From contig CAZBZS010000015.1 in the NCBI GenBank assembly GCA_964496475.1, forward strand, positions 1 through 44,467: a stretch of 44,467 bases of DNA, read 5' to 3'. The DNA is from JASLPR01 sp964496475. Its GTDB lineage: Bacteria > Chloroflexota > UBA11872 > VXNJ01. Of this stretch, positions 33,462 to 41,962 are shown in pieces. Under the pieces are notes generated by a model. The model was given only the letters and a program-made list of their open reading frames with translations, was not told the origin of the DNA and did not search any database. The first letter of the stretch is position 1. Each line of letters begins with the position of its first letter. A program made the translations under genes and the position numbers.

Positions 33462-34940
33462 ATGCGGTTACGAAACGGGTTGAGTCGTCGATCGATTCTT
33501 GGAACGGGAGTCATAGGCAGCGCGTCGGTTCTGGCGCTGGCCGCCTGTGGCGAGACAGTCGTCGAGCGCGTCGAAGTGCCCGTCGAAGTCATCAAAGAGG
33601 TGGAGGTTGCCGGTAAGACGGTTGTGAAGGAGGTTGTTAAGGAAGTCCAGGTCGCCGGTGAGACAGTCATCAAAGAGGTCGAGGTCGTCAAAGAGGTTGA
33701 GGTCGTTAAAGAGGTCGAGGTTGTCAAGGAAGTCGAAGTTGCGGCCGATGCCGGTGACTTCGAGGTCTTCTCTTGGTGGACCAACGCAGGAGAGGTTGAG
33801 GGTCTGAACGCTCTGTTCCAGGTCTTCCAGTCGCGATTACCGGGCATCAACATCATTAACGCCGCCATTGCCGGTGGCGCGGGCCCCGGCGGTAACGCCA
33901 AGGCCGTCTTGCAGACCCGCATGCTCGCGGGCGAGCCACCCGATTCTTTCCAGATTCACTGGGGCCACGAGCTCACTGACGAGCACGTAGTGGCCGACCG
34001 CGTCGAGAACCTCGACGGTCTCTGGGACGAAGAGGGACTCTGGGACGTCTTCCCGGATAGTTTTGTCGCTGCCTCCCTATATGAAGGTAGCGTTTTTGCC
34101 GTGCCGGTGAACATTCACCGTGGCAACGTAACCTGGTTTGACAAGGCGTTCTTCAGAGACGGCGGGTTCCCCGACCCCACAACGTGGGACACCTGGGACA
34201 TCGCGTTCAACGTCATGGCGGACATCAAGGCTGCCGGCCGAACACCATTTGGCTTGGGTGAGAGCGTTCCGTTCTACACCAGCCACGTGTTCGAGGACAT
34301 CCTGGCGTCGCAAATGACCCCGGCCGCCTACGGCGGTCTGTTCTCCGGCGATACACCGTGGGACGGCCCGGAGGTCACCGCGTCGCTGGACATCCTGAAG
34401 ACGCTCATCACGGACTTCTCCAACGAGGATTACCTCAGCGTCGAGCCGGCCGCCGCGTTCGAAATGGCCCTGAACGGCGAAGCTGCAACCACCATCAATG
34501 GTGACTGGGCAGAAGGCTTCTACCGCGGCAAAGGCTACGACGGTCAGTACGGCTGGGCGCCGACGCCGGGCACGAAGGGCATTTACATGGCCCTGTCGGA
34601 CGCCTTCGTCGTCCCGAACGGCGCGAAAAACCGTGAAGCCGCGCTGGAATGGTGCCGAGTTTGCGGCTCCGCGGACGGACAGAACCAGTTCAATCACTTC
34701 AAGGGTTCAATCCCGGTGCGAACCGATATGAATCTGAGCTACTTCAACACGTACCAAAAAGAAGCGATTGAAGACTGGAACACCAACACGGTGGTGCAGA
34801 GCATCGTGCACGGGTTCGCGGCTCGCCAGAGCTGGATCACGGCTTTCGTCAACAGTATGAACGTGTTTGCGGCTGAGCTGGATGTCGAGGATACCCAGAA
34901 GACGCTGCACACGGACTGCGTTGACGCAGGGGTCTGCTAA
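33462..34940 (+). CDS. ABC sugar-transport substrate-binding lipoprotein
   Basis: A 492-residue family-1 extracellular solute-binding protein. Twin-arginine-like LSRRSILGTG precedes a hydrophobic stretch and the lipobox ALAACGE (Cys29). Residues about 33-92 form a charged, repeated VKEVEV-type stalk that holds the binding domain away from the membrane, a style common in Chloroflexota. The binding domain then starts FEVFSWWTNAGEVEGL and includes typical sugar-binder features such as NGDWAEGFY and GTKGIYMALSDAFVVPNGAKN. Ligands are probably mono- or oligosaccharides. Two permease genes follow directly; no ATPase gene is present, so a shared MsmK/MalK-type ATPase encoded elsewhere is expected. 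Confidence 0.92.
   Translation: MRLRNGLSRRSILGTGVIGSASVLALAACGETVVERVEVPVEVIKEVEVAGKTVVKEVVKEVQVAGETVIKEVEVVKEVEVVKEVEVVKEVEVAADAGDFEVFSWWTNAGEVEGLNALFQVFQSRLPGINIINAAIAGGAGPGGNAKAVLQTRMLAGEPPDSFQIHWGHELTDEHVVADRVENLDGLWDEEGLWDVFPDSFVAASLYEGSVFAVPVNIHRGNVTWFDKAFFRDGGFPDPTTWDTWDIAFNVMADIKAAGRTPFGLGESVPFYTSHVFEDILASQMTPAAYGGLFSGDTPWDGPEVTASLDILKTLITDFSNEDYLSVEPAAAFEMALNGEAATTINGDWAEGFYRGKGYDGQYGWAPTPGTKGIYMALSDAFVVPNGAKNREAALEWCRVCGSADGQNQFNHFKGSIPVRTDMNLSYFNTYQKEAIEDWNTNTVVQSIVHGFAARQSWITAFVNSMNVFAAELDVEDTQKTLHTDCVDAGVC
33669..33740 (+). repeat. Four 18-bp tandem repeats encoding the lipoprotein stalk
   Basis: Four consecutive 18-bp units (33669, 33687, 33705 and 33723) each encode (V/I)KEVEV. 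Differences between units are almost all at third codon positions, so selection keeps the peptide while the DNA drifts. The repeat is in frame and can expand or shrink the stalk in steps of six residues. Confidence 0.9.
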
Positions 34941-34958
34941 TAAGCACTGAGGTCGAAG

Positions 34959-34986
34959 GGCGGGGTGGCCCCACGGCCGCCCCGCC
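34959..34986 (+). promoter_or_regulatory. Strong hairpin between binding-protein and permease genes
   Basis: GGCGGGGTGGCC (34959-34970) pairs with GGCCGCCCCGCC (34975-34986) over 12 positions (one T-G wobble) around a 4-base loop, 18 bases after the binding-protein stop. There is no T-tract. A stable 3' hairpin at this place would protect the binding-protein mRNA and lower permease expression, as known for mal-type operons (inference from that precedent). Confidence 0.65.
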
Positions 34987-35026
34987 GGCCTCCGTTTCGT
35001 CACCACTGGTCAGATTCAAAAGGTAC

Positions 35027-35890
35027 GTGTCGCGGGACAATGTTCTAGCGATCATAATCCTGAGCCCGTCGATCATCGCGGTGGCCGTGTTCATCTATGG
35101 ATTCATGCTCTGGACCGGAATTGTTTCGTTCCTGAACTGGAATACTCCGGAAGCTGACATCCAGTGGCTGGGAATCGACAACTGGGAGCGCATCTTCGGT
35201 CTCAGGCGCTTCGCCAAAGACATCCGCAACATGAGCCTGCTGACAGTGCTCTTCCTCATTCAATGTATGGGGATTGGATTCCTCCTCGCGGCGTTTCTGG
35301 ATCAGCGCATCAAGATGGAGTCGATGTTCCGCACGATCTTTGTCATGCCGTTCGCCATTTCGGCCATCGTCACCGGTGTCGTATGGAGATGGCTGATGAG
35401 CCAGCGATCGGGCATAAATCTGCTATTCGATAAGGTGGGGTTGGAAGACTTCAACCCCGCTTGGTACGCGGATAAAGATTGGGGCATTATCGCCATCTCG
35501 ATTGCCATGGCCTGGCAGATGACCGGCTTTACGATGGCTCTTTACCTGGCGGGAATCCGGGCCATATCTGAGGATCTTCGTGAAGCTGCGCAGATAGACG
35601 GCGCCGGTACGATGGCCACCTACCGTTACGTCATCATCCCCATGTTGAAACCGGTCACAATGACCGCGTTCATTATCCTGTTTGGTCTAGCTCTGCGCGC
35701 CTTCGATATCGTTGCCGCCATATCTGGCAGCGGCGCCGCGTACGCTACGGACACATTCGCGTATCACAATTTCCAACTAGCATTTCAAGACAGCCAGTTC
35801 TCCCGAGCTTCGGTGATTGCCGTCGTAATGATTCTCATATCCGGGGTTGTCGTGGTGCCGTATCTGTGGAGTCTCCGGTCGGAGGTGTGA
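35027..35890 (+). CDS. ABC sugar-transport permease, MalF/UgpA type
   Basis: A 287-residue inner-membrane permease with six helices, the first at about residues 8-30 (AIIILSPSIIAVAVFIYGFM). The EAA loop that docks the ATPase reads LREAAQIDGAGTMATYRYVIIPML. It forms the channel together with the MalG-type protein encoded next. The GTG at 35027 was chosen as it lies directly before the first helix; the frame is open further upstream (VSSPLVRFKRY) but without a good start codon, so a slightly longer protein is possible. AAAAGG lies close upstream. The next gene starts one base after the stop. Confidence 0.9.
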   Translation: MSRDNVLAIIILSPSIIAVAVFIYGFMLWTGIVSFLNWNTPEADIQWLGIDNWERIFGLRRFAKDIRNMSLLTVLFLIQCMGIGFLLAAFLDQRIKMESMFRTIFVMPFAISAIVTGVVWRWLMSQRSGINLLFDKVGLEDFNPAWYADKDWGIIAISIAMAWQMTGFTMALYLAGIRAISEDLREAAQIDGAGTMATYRYVIIPMLKPVTMTAFIILFGLALRAFDIVAAISGSGAAYATDTFAYHNFQLAFQDSQFSRASVIAVVMILISGVVVVPYLWSLRSEV

Positions 35891-35891
35891 G

Positions 35892-36728
35892 ATGACACGG
35901 CACCTTCGCTGGGGATGGGCTCGAGTCGGCGTCTACGGGGTACTGATCGTGTTTGCGGCGTTTTTCCTCATGCCGGTGTACGTCGTCCTTGTAAATGGAC
36001 TGAAGCCTTTCTCCGAAGTTTCACTGCAAAAAATGTGGGACGTGCCCGTCAGCGGTCTTTCGGTGGAATCCTTCCAAAAGGGCTGGGACGCTGTGGCGCC
36101 CAACTTCATCGCCAGCCTGAAGATCACCGTCCCCACTGCCCTGATCTCGTCTTTCATCGGTTCAATCAACGGCTACATCTTCGCCAAGTGGCGCTTCCGC
36201 TACTCCAATGTGATTTTTCTCTTGGTGCTCTTCGGGCTGTTCCTGCCGTACCAGGGAATCCTGATCCCGCTCGTGCAGGTGCTGGTGAAGATTGGCATCT
36301 ACGGGTCAATTCCGGGCCTCATAATTACTCACACAATTTTCGGAATCCCGATCACCGCGCTGATTTTCCGTGCTTACTTTGTCGCCGTTCCCACCGATCT
36401 GGTTGAAGCGGCTCGGATCGACGGAGCGGGCTTCTTTGGCGTTTACTGGCACATCATGTTTCCGATTGCCGCGCCGGCATTCGCGGTTGTCCTAATCTGG
36501 CAGTTCACGCAAGTGTGGAACGACTTTCTCCTGGCTCTTATCGTCCTAAGCAATCCCAGAAACGCGCCGGTGATGGTGGCTGTGAACAACATTGCCAACT
36601 CCTACTTCGTAGAATACAACATTCAGTTCGCAGCGGCGTTGATCGCCAGCGCTCCGACCCTCATACTCTACTTCGCGTTGGGGAAACTCTTTATGCGGGG
36701 ATTGCTGGCCGGAGCGGTGAAAGGCTAG
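35892..36728 (+). CDS. ABC sugar-transport permease, MalG type
   Basis: The 278-residue second permease of the importer. Six helices are visible, with the first at about 9-30 (VGVYGVLIVFAAFFLMPVYVV), and the EAA loop is VEAARIDGAGFFGVYWHIMFPIAAP. The ATG directly follows the TGA of the MalF-type gene, and its ribosome site GGAGG lies inside that gene, six bases before the start. The Gfo/Idh gene begins 65 bases later, which suggests that the imported sugar or polyol is oxidised by it. Confidence 0.92.
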   Translation: MTRHLRWGWARVGVYGVLIVFAAFFLMPVYVVLVNGLKPFSEVSLQKMWDVPVSGLSVESFQKGWDAVAPNFIASLKITVPTALISSFIGSINGYIFAKWRFRYSNVIFLLVLFGLFLPYQGILIPLVQVLVKIGIYGSIPGLIITHTIFGIPITALIFRAYFVAVPTDLVEAARIDGAGFFGVYWHIMFPIAAPAFAVVLIWQFTQVWNDFLLALIVLSNPRNAPVMVAVNNIANSYFVEYNIQFAAALIASAPTLILYFALGKLFMRGLLAGAVKG

Positions 36729-36793
36729 GCCGGTTATCGGCGTTGAATCGTGTCCGACCGCCGACGATTGCGAAAGGTCGGATCGGGTCTAAA

Positions 36794-37801
36794 GTGCCCG
36801 AGATTGGCGTAGGCGTTGTCGGCCTCGGCCGGATTTTTGAAGACAATCATCTCCCACAGATAAGTGCCTGCCCCGACATGGAGCTTGTCGCTGTAGCTGA
36901 CGTAACCGCGTCGCGCCGCGATCGCTGGAGAGGCGAATTGGATGTTCCGATCCACGACGACATGCAGGCCATTCTGGACAACGACGGCATCGACCTGGTC
37001 GCCATTCTCACGCCGTCTCGTTATCACCACGCCCATGTCCTGGCCGCTCTGCGAGCTGGAAAGCATGTGATCGTGGAAAAGCCGATGGCCATGAATCGCG
37101 CCGAAGGGCAGGATATGGTGTCAGAGGCTAGTTCGCGCGGCCTGGTCCTAACGGTTCATCACAACCGAGGCTTCGACGCCGATTTCATGATTCTCCAAGA
37201 ACTGCTGAAGAGTGATCCGATCGGGAAAATAGTTTCGATAGAGCGGCGTGTACTCTTCGATTACACGGAGTGGCTGGCCAACTATCCTGCGTCCGAATTC
37301 CGACCCGGATGGCGAATGGAACAGAGGTTTGGCGGCGGCCAGCTTTACGATTGGGGACCTCACTTCTTCGACCAGATACTGCGCATAGTAGGGACGAGTC
37401 CCAGCCGGATCTTCTGCGCCCTGCGGCGTGTGAAGTGGAGTAAGGAAGTGGATGACTACGTCAAAGTGATTGCGGAATGGGATGACGGCCTACTAGCCGA
37501 GCTCGAAGTTACTTCGTTTGCCGATCAAGTTGTTCCGTCCCTTTACATCCTGGGCACCGAAGGTACTATCACTCAGCGGAAGTTTTGGGACTCATATACG
37601 GTTACCCGCCGCAACGGCCACCCCCAAGAGACTAAGATTAAGGGTAGTCATCAATGGCAGCGGATTCATGACTCGGCCGCTGCCCGGATTCTGGGCCGGG
37701 ATGAGGAACTGGCGGTGACCGCGGAGTACGCGCTCACAATCGTCGAATTGATCGATCGGGCCTTTGACGCGGCGTCCGATCATGGGACTGTTTTGGTCTA
37801 A
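36794..37801 (+). CDS. Gfo/Idh/MocA family oxidoreductase
   Basis: A 335-residue sugar or polyol dehydrogenase-like protein. GVGVVGLGRIF (5-15) is the cofactor loop and Glu-Lys-Pro lies at 95-97. The substrate domain contains GGGQLYDWGPHFFDQILRIVG, with His in the D-x-G-x-H segment as probable catalytic residue. The GTG at 36794 gives a normal N-terminus (MPEIGVGVVG), although its ribosome site is weak. Placed directly behind binding protein and two permeases, it is likely to act on the transported compound (inference). Confidence 0.87.
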   Translation: MPEIGVGVVGLGRIFEDNHLPQISACPDMELVAVADVTASRRDRWRGELDVPIHDDMQAILDNDGIDLVAILTPSRYHHAHVLAALRAGKHVIVEKPMAMNRAEGQDMVSEASSRGLVLTVHHNRGFDADFMILQELLKSDPIGKIVSIERRVLFDYTEWLANYPASEFRPGWRMEQRFGGGQLYDWGPHFFDQILRIVGTSPSRIFCALRRVKWSKEVDDYVKVIAEWDDGLLAELEVTSFADQVVPSLYILGTEGTITQRKFWDSYTVTRRNGHPQETKIKGSHQWQRIHDSAAARILGRDEELAVTAEYALTIVELIDRAFDAASDHGTVLV

Positions 37802-37850
37802 GCGAGCACATTGGCTCCCGGCCACTCTAATTCTCGGAGGCGGACTAGAA

Positions 37851-38528
37851 ATGCGGACACCAAGAAGGCGATTTGTACATCTTGCGACCGGTCTCGTCGC
37901 CGTCACCGGTATCCCACTCCTCACGGCCTGCGGCGGAGAAGACGACCCAACCGCGATTCAGGGCTGGGCGAGTTCGGACGTGGCCGGTTCGGAGGTACAG
38001 AAGGGGCAACCGGGCGGCGTCCCCGACGTTCGGTCCCAGGTGGGCCTCGTACCCGGCGTCCTCGTGATCTCAGGCATCCAGTTCTCGGGTGAAGACTCGT
38101 TTGTCCGTCTCACCAATCTCAACACCGCGATCATGACAATGATCGGCTGGCAGCTCTGCTCAGACCTTGCATACTGGGAGATACCTGACATCGCGATGGA
38201 TCCGGACCAGGTACTCGATGTCGGCTTTGGAGCAGGCACGGATACCGAAGGGAAGGTCTTCACCAACGGCGCTCTTCCCGTCCCCGATCCCGCGGGTGGC
38301 GAGTTCGCGTTTTACACTTCAACCAAGTTCGACCGCCCCTCAGCAATCTTTCATTATGTGCAATGGGGTAAGGCCGGCGGCCCACGCGAGGAGATCGCGG
38401 TTAAAGCTGGAATCTGGGAAGCCGGCGCCTTTATCGACGCTAGCCCCATCGCGGACGGAGGTGTCTTGGAGTACGACGGTCGCGTTCCCGGCCAGGGAGA
38501 CTGGGCCGCCCGCGCAGGAACACTCTAG
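37851..38528 (+). CDS. Exported lipoprotein with lamin-tail-like domain
   Basis: A 225-residue protein. MRTPRRRFVHLATGLVAV carries a twin-arginine-like start and PLLTACGG the lipobox. The region from about residue 65 (VISGIQFSGEDSFVRLTNLNTAIMTMIGWQL) through FYTSTKFDRPSAIFHYVQWG follows the pattern of lamin-tail domains: strand, G-x-D-x-x-V-x-L-x-N, then G-W-x-L. In bacteria these occur on surface proteins and are thought to help binding or anchoring. GGAGG lies about ten bases before the ATG, and an ATG at 37764 inside the previous gene is rejected. It probably shares the transport operon. Confidence 0.7.
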   Translation: MRTPRRRFVHLATGLVAVTGIPLLTACGGEDDPTAIQGWASSDVAGSEVQKGQPGGVPDVRSQVGLVPGVLVISGIQFSGEDSFVRLTNLNTAIMTMIGWQLCSDLAYWEIPDIAMDPDQVLDVGFGAGTDTEGKVFTNGALPVPDPAGGEFAFYTSTKFDRPSAIFHYVQWGKAGGPREEIAVKAGIWEAGAFIDASPIADGGVLEYDGRVPGQGDWAARAGTL

Positions 38529-38898
38529 GCCCGGTCTCCCGCAAGCCAACCGGGCACGGACCGTTAAAGCCGAGGCGGGCGATTGGGTCTTGCCTGGGAG
38601 CGGCGTTCCGCGAGCAGAGACATGGGCTGGCGCCGCGCTTCTGCTAGCCGCGGAATCTGAACGATCTTCATCACTTAGCCGCAGACGTTGGCGGAACGCA
38701 TCACCGGTCGCGGACGATCCGTCTTCCGACGTTTTACTGGGTGTGTGGGGGTTGCTTGATCTCAGTCGAACGCCCGCAAGTACGGCTCTCAGCAGCAAAA
38801 AGCGGGGCTGGGATGTCCCGGCCACGCTTGAATTTGCCCGCGGCTGACGGCGACGCGGTTACTGGCCGTTGGCTCCCACCGGGAGTGCACGAGCTTGC
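38529..38898. other. Intergenic stretch without recognisable gene
   Basis: About 370 bases. A 7-bp inverted repeat, GCCCGGT (38529-38535) and ACCGGGC (38549-38555), starts immediately after the lipoprotein stop but lacks a T-tract, so it is at best a weak terminator. No reading frame with coding character, RNA gene or repeat was recognised in the rest. Confidence 0.5.
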
Positions 38899-39699
38899 AT
38901 GGACACCGCCCGGCTCGTAGCGCCCGCGGTGGCAGTCGAAGACCAAGGGGAGGATCTTCAGGATTCATCCGACTTGCTCTCACCCGCCGAGTGGGAGCGC
39001 TATGGGGCGATCCTGCGCAACACAATGATTCAACCCGAGTCCCTAATCGAAGACATCCGTCGCGAGTTTTGGCGACTCATGGACAAGATGGGAATGATGG
39101 AAGAGCAGGTGAACGCGTCGCGAAGGTACGTCGCGTTGACCACGATTGTGTATGACACGCTGTTTTGACAAGACGTACTGACAAGTCTCAAGACCGGGCC
39201 GGCCGAAAAGTCGGCGGACCGTCGTGAATTGGAGGTGAGCTTTTTCGCCAGTGAGGCGGTCACCCTGTCACAACTCGACTACTTCGGGAAGTTGCAGAGG
39301 GATATCAGTGCGAGGCGCCCGGTCCGGATGCCGGGACACGACGCGCCGGTAGTTGTGGACGAGGAGTTCGCCAAGAATATTCTCGCTGGTTTCGAATATG
39401 TCAATCGCCAGCTTGATGCGCTGTTCACGCGCCCTACTCAGGACTTCGGATTGGTCCACGTCGAAGGCGGCCTCCGAGCGGGTGGGGCATCTTCTCTCGT
39501 CATTGGCGCGGAGACCTGCGCGCATCAGGCATTCGTTAACACGGGAGACGTCTCCGCTGTGATCCATCCTGTCATCATCCCGGTCCGGAACAGCGGAATC
39601 TCAGAACCCCTAGGCGTATTCCGACCGTTTGACAGCCACGGCGCTTCGTTGGCTGGGACAAGACGCCCGACCCATTGCATCTGCCAATCCAGCCTCTGA
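38899..39699 (+). pseudogene. Unknown ORF interrupted by one in-frame TGA
   Basis: The frame from the ATG at 38899 runs to a TGA at 39166 after TTIVYDTLF and goes on in the same frame (QDVLTSLKTGPAEKSADRR, then ELEVSFFASEAVTLSQLDYF) to 39699. Both halves look coding: amphipathic helices such as LIEDIRREFWRLMDKMGMM in the first, ordered sequence such as LDALFTRPTQDFGLVHVEGG in the second. The second half has no credible own start. A single nonsense mutation in a gene of about 266 codons is the simplest reading; two small genes is the alternative. The family was not recognised. It contains no signal peptide or membrane helix. Confidence 0.5.
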
Positions 39700-39821
39700 C
39701 GCACAGCCTCGATCTACCTGCCGCTCGAAGACGCTATCCCAGACCATCCATCCGCGGCATCGCGCGTGCTATGGTCCGCCGGATTGATGTTATGGACTGG
39801 TAAGTTGCATCTTGCGGCTGG

Positions 39822-39837
39822 TCACCTCTGGAGGTGA
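39822..39837 (+). promoter_or_regulatory. Palindrome overlapping the ribosome site of permease copy 1
   Basis: TCACCTC (39822-39828), two bases, then GAGGTGA (39831-39837) form a perfect 7-bp inverted repeat. Its right half is the Shine-Dalgarno sequence GGAGGTGA of the permease that starts at 39841. Pairing in the mRNA would hide the ribosome site; alternatively it is a short operator. Confidence 0.55.
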
Positions 39838-39840
39838 ACG

Positions 39841-40785
39841 ATGGCAGCGACCACATCCGTGCCACAGCGCCGATGGCGTCTGATGCGGTCCGGGGCCCGC
39901 GGCGGAGTTGCGGGCTACGTCTTCATCCTGCCGTCCCTGCTGTTCATCTTCATCTTCGTCATCTTGCCGATCATCGCCGCGTTCTACTACAGCATCAGCG
40001 ATTACGACCTGATGAAGGCGCCCCGCCTTGCCGGTGCGAAGAATTACCTCAATCTTCTTGAGGATCCACGTTACCCGTACGCCATAGCCAACACCCTGTA
40101 CTTCGCCATGGCCACCGTGCCGGCCGGCGTCGTCACCTCCCTTTTACTTGCCACACTGATAAACCGCCGTATCCGTGGAATTTATACTTTCCGCGCCCTC
40201 TTCTACATGCCGGTGGTCAGTTCATTTGTGTCAGTCTCACTGATCTGGCTGTGGTTTTACGAGCCCCAGTTCGGGCTTTTTAACGAAGCTCTGGAAATGG
40301 TGGGGCTTCCTCGCCTGAAGTGGCTGCGTGCCGTTGAGACCTCCATGCCCTCCATAATCCTAGTGAGCGTTTGGAAGAACATGGGTCTCAACATGGTGAT
40401 CTATCTGGCCGGGCTGCAGGGCATCCCACCTCATCTTTACGAGGCCGCCGAGATTGACGGCGCCGGGAGGACATCGACCTTTTTCAGAATCACCGTCCCG
40501 CTACTGGGGCCCACCACGTATTTCGTCGTCATCGTCTATTTCATCGGCGCCCTGCAGGTGTTCGTTCAGATCTACATCATGACCGGCACCGGCTACGGAC
40601 AAGACGTCCCCGTCTACGGTGGCCCGCTGGACAGCACCGTAACCGTGGTGATGCTGATCTTTGACAATGCGTTTGCCTACCTCAAGATGGGTTACGCCTC
40701 GGCGATGTCCTTCGTCCTCTTCATAATCATTGCCATCATCACCATCATCAACAGCCGTCTCCTTCGCTACGACGTCATTTCGTAA
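39841..40785 (+). CDS. ABC sugar-transport permease, MalF type, tandem copy 1
   Basis: A 314-residue six-helix permease. The first helix is at about 24-46 (AGYVFILPSLLFIFIFVILPIIA) and the EAA loop reads YEAAEIDGAGRTSTFFRITVPLL. The near-perfect ribosome site lies six bases before the ATG. It is the first of three consecutive paralogues that share long identical blocks such as SLIWLWFYEPQFGLFN and VWKNMGLNMVIYLAGLQGI. Normal importers need a MalG partner, a binding protein and an ATPase, and none adjoins this copy. It could use the MalG-type protein encoded at 35892, but it is clearly a different subfamily from the MalF-type protein at 35027. Confidence 0.92.
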   Translation: MAATTSVPQRRWRLMRSGARGGVAGYVFILPSLLFIFIFVILPIIAAFYYSISDYDLMKAPRLAGAKNYLNLLEDPRYPYAIANTLYFAMATVPAGVVTSLLLATLINRRIRGIYTFRALFYMPVVSSFVSVSLIWLWFYEPQFGLFNEALEMVGLPRLKWLRAVETSMPSIILVSVWKNMGLNMVIYLAGLQGIPPHLYEAAEIDGAGRTSTFFRITVPLLGPTTYFVVIVYFIGALQVFVQIYIMTGTGYGQDVPVYGGPLDSTVTVVMLIFDNAFAYLKMGYASAMSFVLFIIIAIITIINSRLLRYDVIS

Positions 40786-40796
40786 CGACCGGCCGC

Positions 40797-40827
40797 GGCC
40801 GATAGCGTGAGGACTGGCCATACCCCC
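40797..40827 (+). repeat. Duplicated intergenic block after permease copy 1
   Basis: About 31 bases starting 11 bases past the stop of copy 1 match the block at 41963-41994 after copy 2. GGCCGA, the core GAGGACTGG and CATACCCCC are identical, with a few substitutions and one indel elsewhere. The block shows that the duplication unit included DNA downstream of the gene. Confidence 0.75.
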
Positions 40828-40985
40828 CGGATAAAGTCACTCCGCCACGCCTCCTTCGCTCCCTTGGCAGGCCCGGATAACAGCAGACCATCCTCGCTGC
40901 GATGCCGCCAGCCAACATTAGACTATGCTTGGACCCGGCGGACATCGCGGGATGCCGCCCCTGTGACTAGGTGTCGGAATGGGGG

Positions 40986-41942
40986 ATGAACGTCACTACG
41001 ACTACTACATCGAAGTTGCCACTGCGAAGAAGTCTGCGACTCGGACACCGCGGTGGGCTGGCGGGATACGTGTTTGTTTTACCGTCCATGATCTTTCTAC
41101 TGATCTTCGTGATTGGTCCCATTCTGGCTACAGTTTTCTACAGTCTTACCGACTACGATCTGATGAGCGCTCCTAAGTTCGCTGGATTGAAGAATTACGG
41201 AAACTTGCTGGATGATGATCGGTTTGCACGTTCAATCACAAACACGCTGTACTTCGCCATAGGGACTGTCCCAGCAGGTGTCATCACCTCACTCTTGTTA
41301 GCAACATTAATTAACCGCCGAATACGGGGTATTTACACGTACAGGGCATTGTTCTATTTGCCCGTCGTAAGCTCCTTCGTATCCGTTTCGCTAATCTGGC
41401 TCTGGTTTTACGAACCACAGTTCGGACTATTCAACGACATGCTGGAAGTTGTAGGTCTTCCTCGTTCAAAGTTTCTACGCGGCGCACAGACATCCATGCC
41501 ATCCATTATTGTTCTGAGTATTTGGAAGAATATGGGCCTGAATATGGTGATTTACCTAGCTGGGCTGCAGGGAATTCCTCCGCACCTGTACGAAGCTTCA
41601 GAAATCGACGGCGCCGGAAGAGTGTCTCAGTTTTTCCGCATCACCATGCCGCTGCTAGCACCGACGACGTTCTTCGTGGTCATTGTCTACTTTATAGGTG
41701 CGCTCCAGATGTTTGTCCAAGTTTGGATTATGAGCACAGGGTCTGGATACGAAACAGGAGTGCGTGAAGCTGTCGGGGGGCCGTTAGACAGTACCTTAAC
41801 GGTAGTCGTACTTCTCTACGCTAATGCATTCGAATGGCTAAAAATGGGATATGCATCTTCAATGAGCTTTGTCCTGGTCGTGATTATAGGAATAGTCACG
41901 ATTCTCAACGCTCGTCTTCTGCGTTATGACATAGGCTACTGA
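40986..41942 (+). CDS. ABC sugar-transport permease, MalF type, tandem copy 2
   Basis: A 318-residue permease, closely similar to its two neighbours along the whole length (EAA loop YEASEIDGAGRVSQFFRITMPLL). Codon choice is clearly different: it favours A/T third bases (tta, cta, aat, gga, cga) where copies 1 and 3 use C/G, even within identical peptide blocks. This suggests that it came from a lower-GC lineage or evolved under another mutational regime before landing between its relatives. The ATG at 40986 follows GGAATGGGGG; a GTG at 40971 would add five residues. Confidence 0.9.
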   Translation: MNVTTTTTSKLPLRRSLRLGHRGGLAGYVFVLPSMIFLLIFVIGPILATVFYSLTDYDLMSAPKFAGLKNYGNLLDDDRFARSITNTLYFAIGTVPAGVITSLLLATLINRRIRGIYTYRALFYLPVVSSFVSVSLIWLWFYEPQFGLFNDMLEVVGLPRSKFLRGAQTSMPSIIVLSIWKNMGLNMVIYLAGLQGIPPHLYEASEIDGAGRVSQFFRITMPLLAPTTFFVVIVYFIGALQMFVQVWIMSTGSGYETGVREAVGGPLDSTLTVVVLLYANAFEWLKMGYASSMSFVLVVIIGIVTILNARLLRYDIGY

Positions 41943-41962
41943 CGTGCAGGTGCATGACGTGT

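Noticed and set aside
33585..33745. CRISPR-like or microsatellite array
   Set aside because: The 18-bp units are in frame, have no spacers and encode the lipoprotein stalk with synonymous variation.
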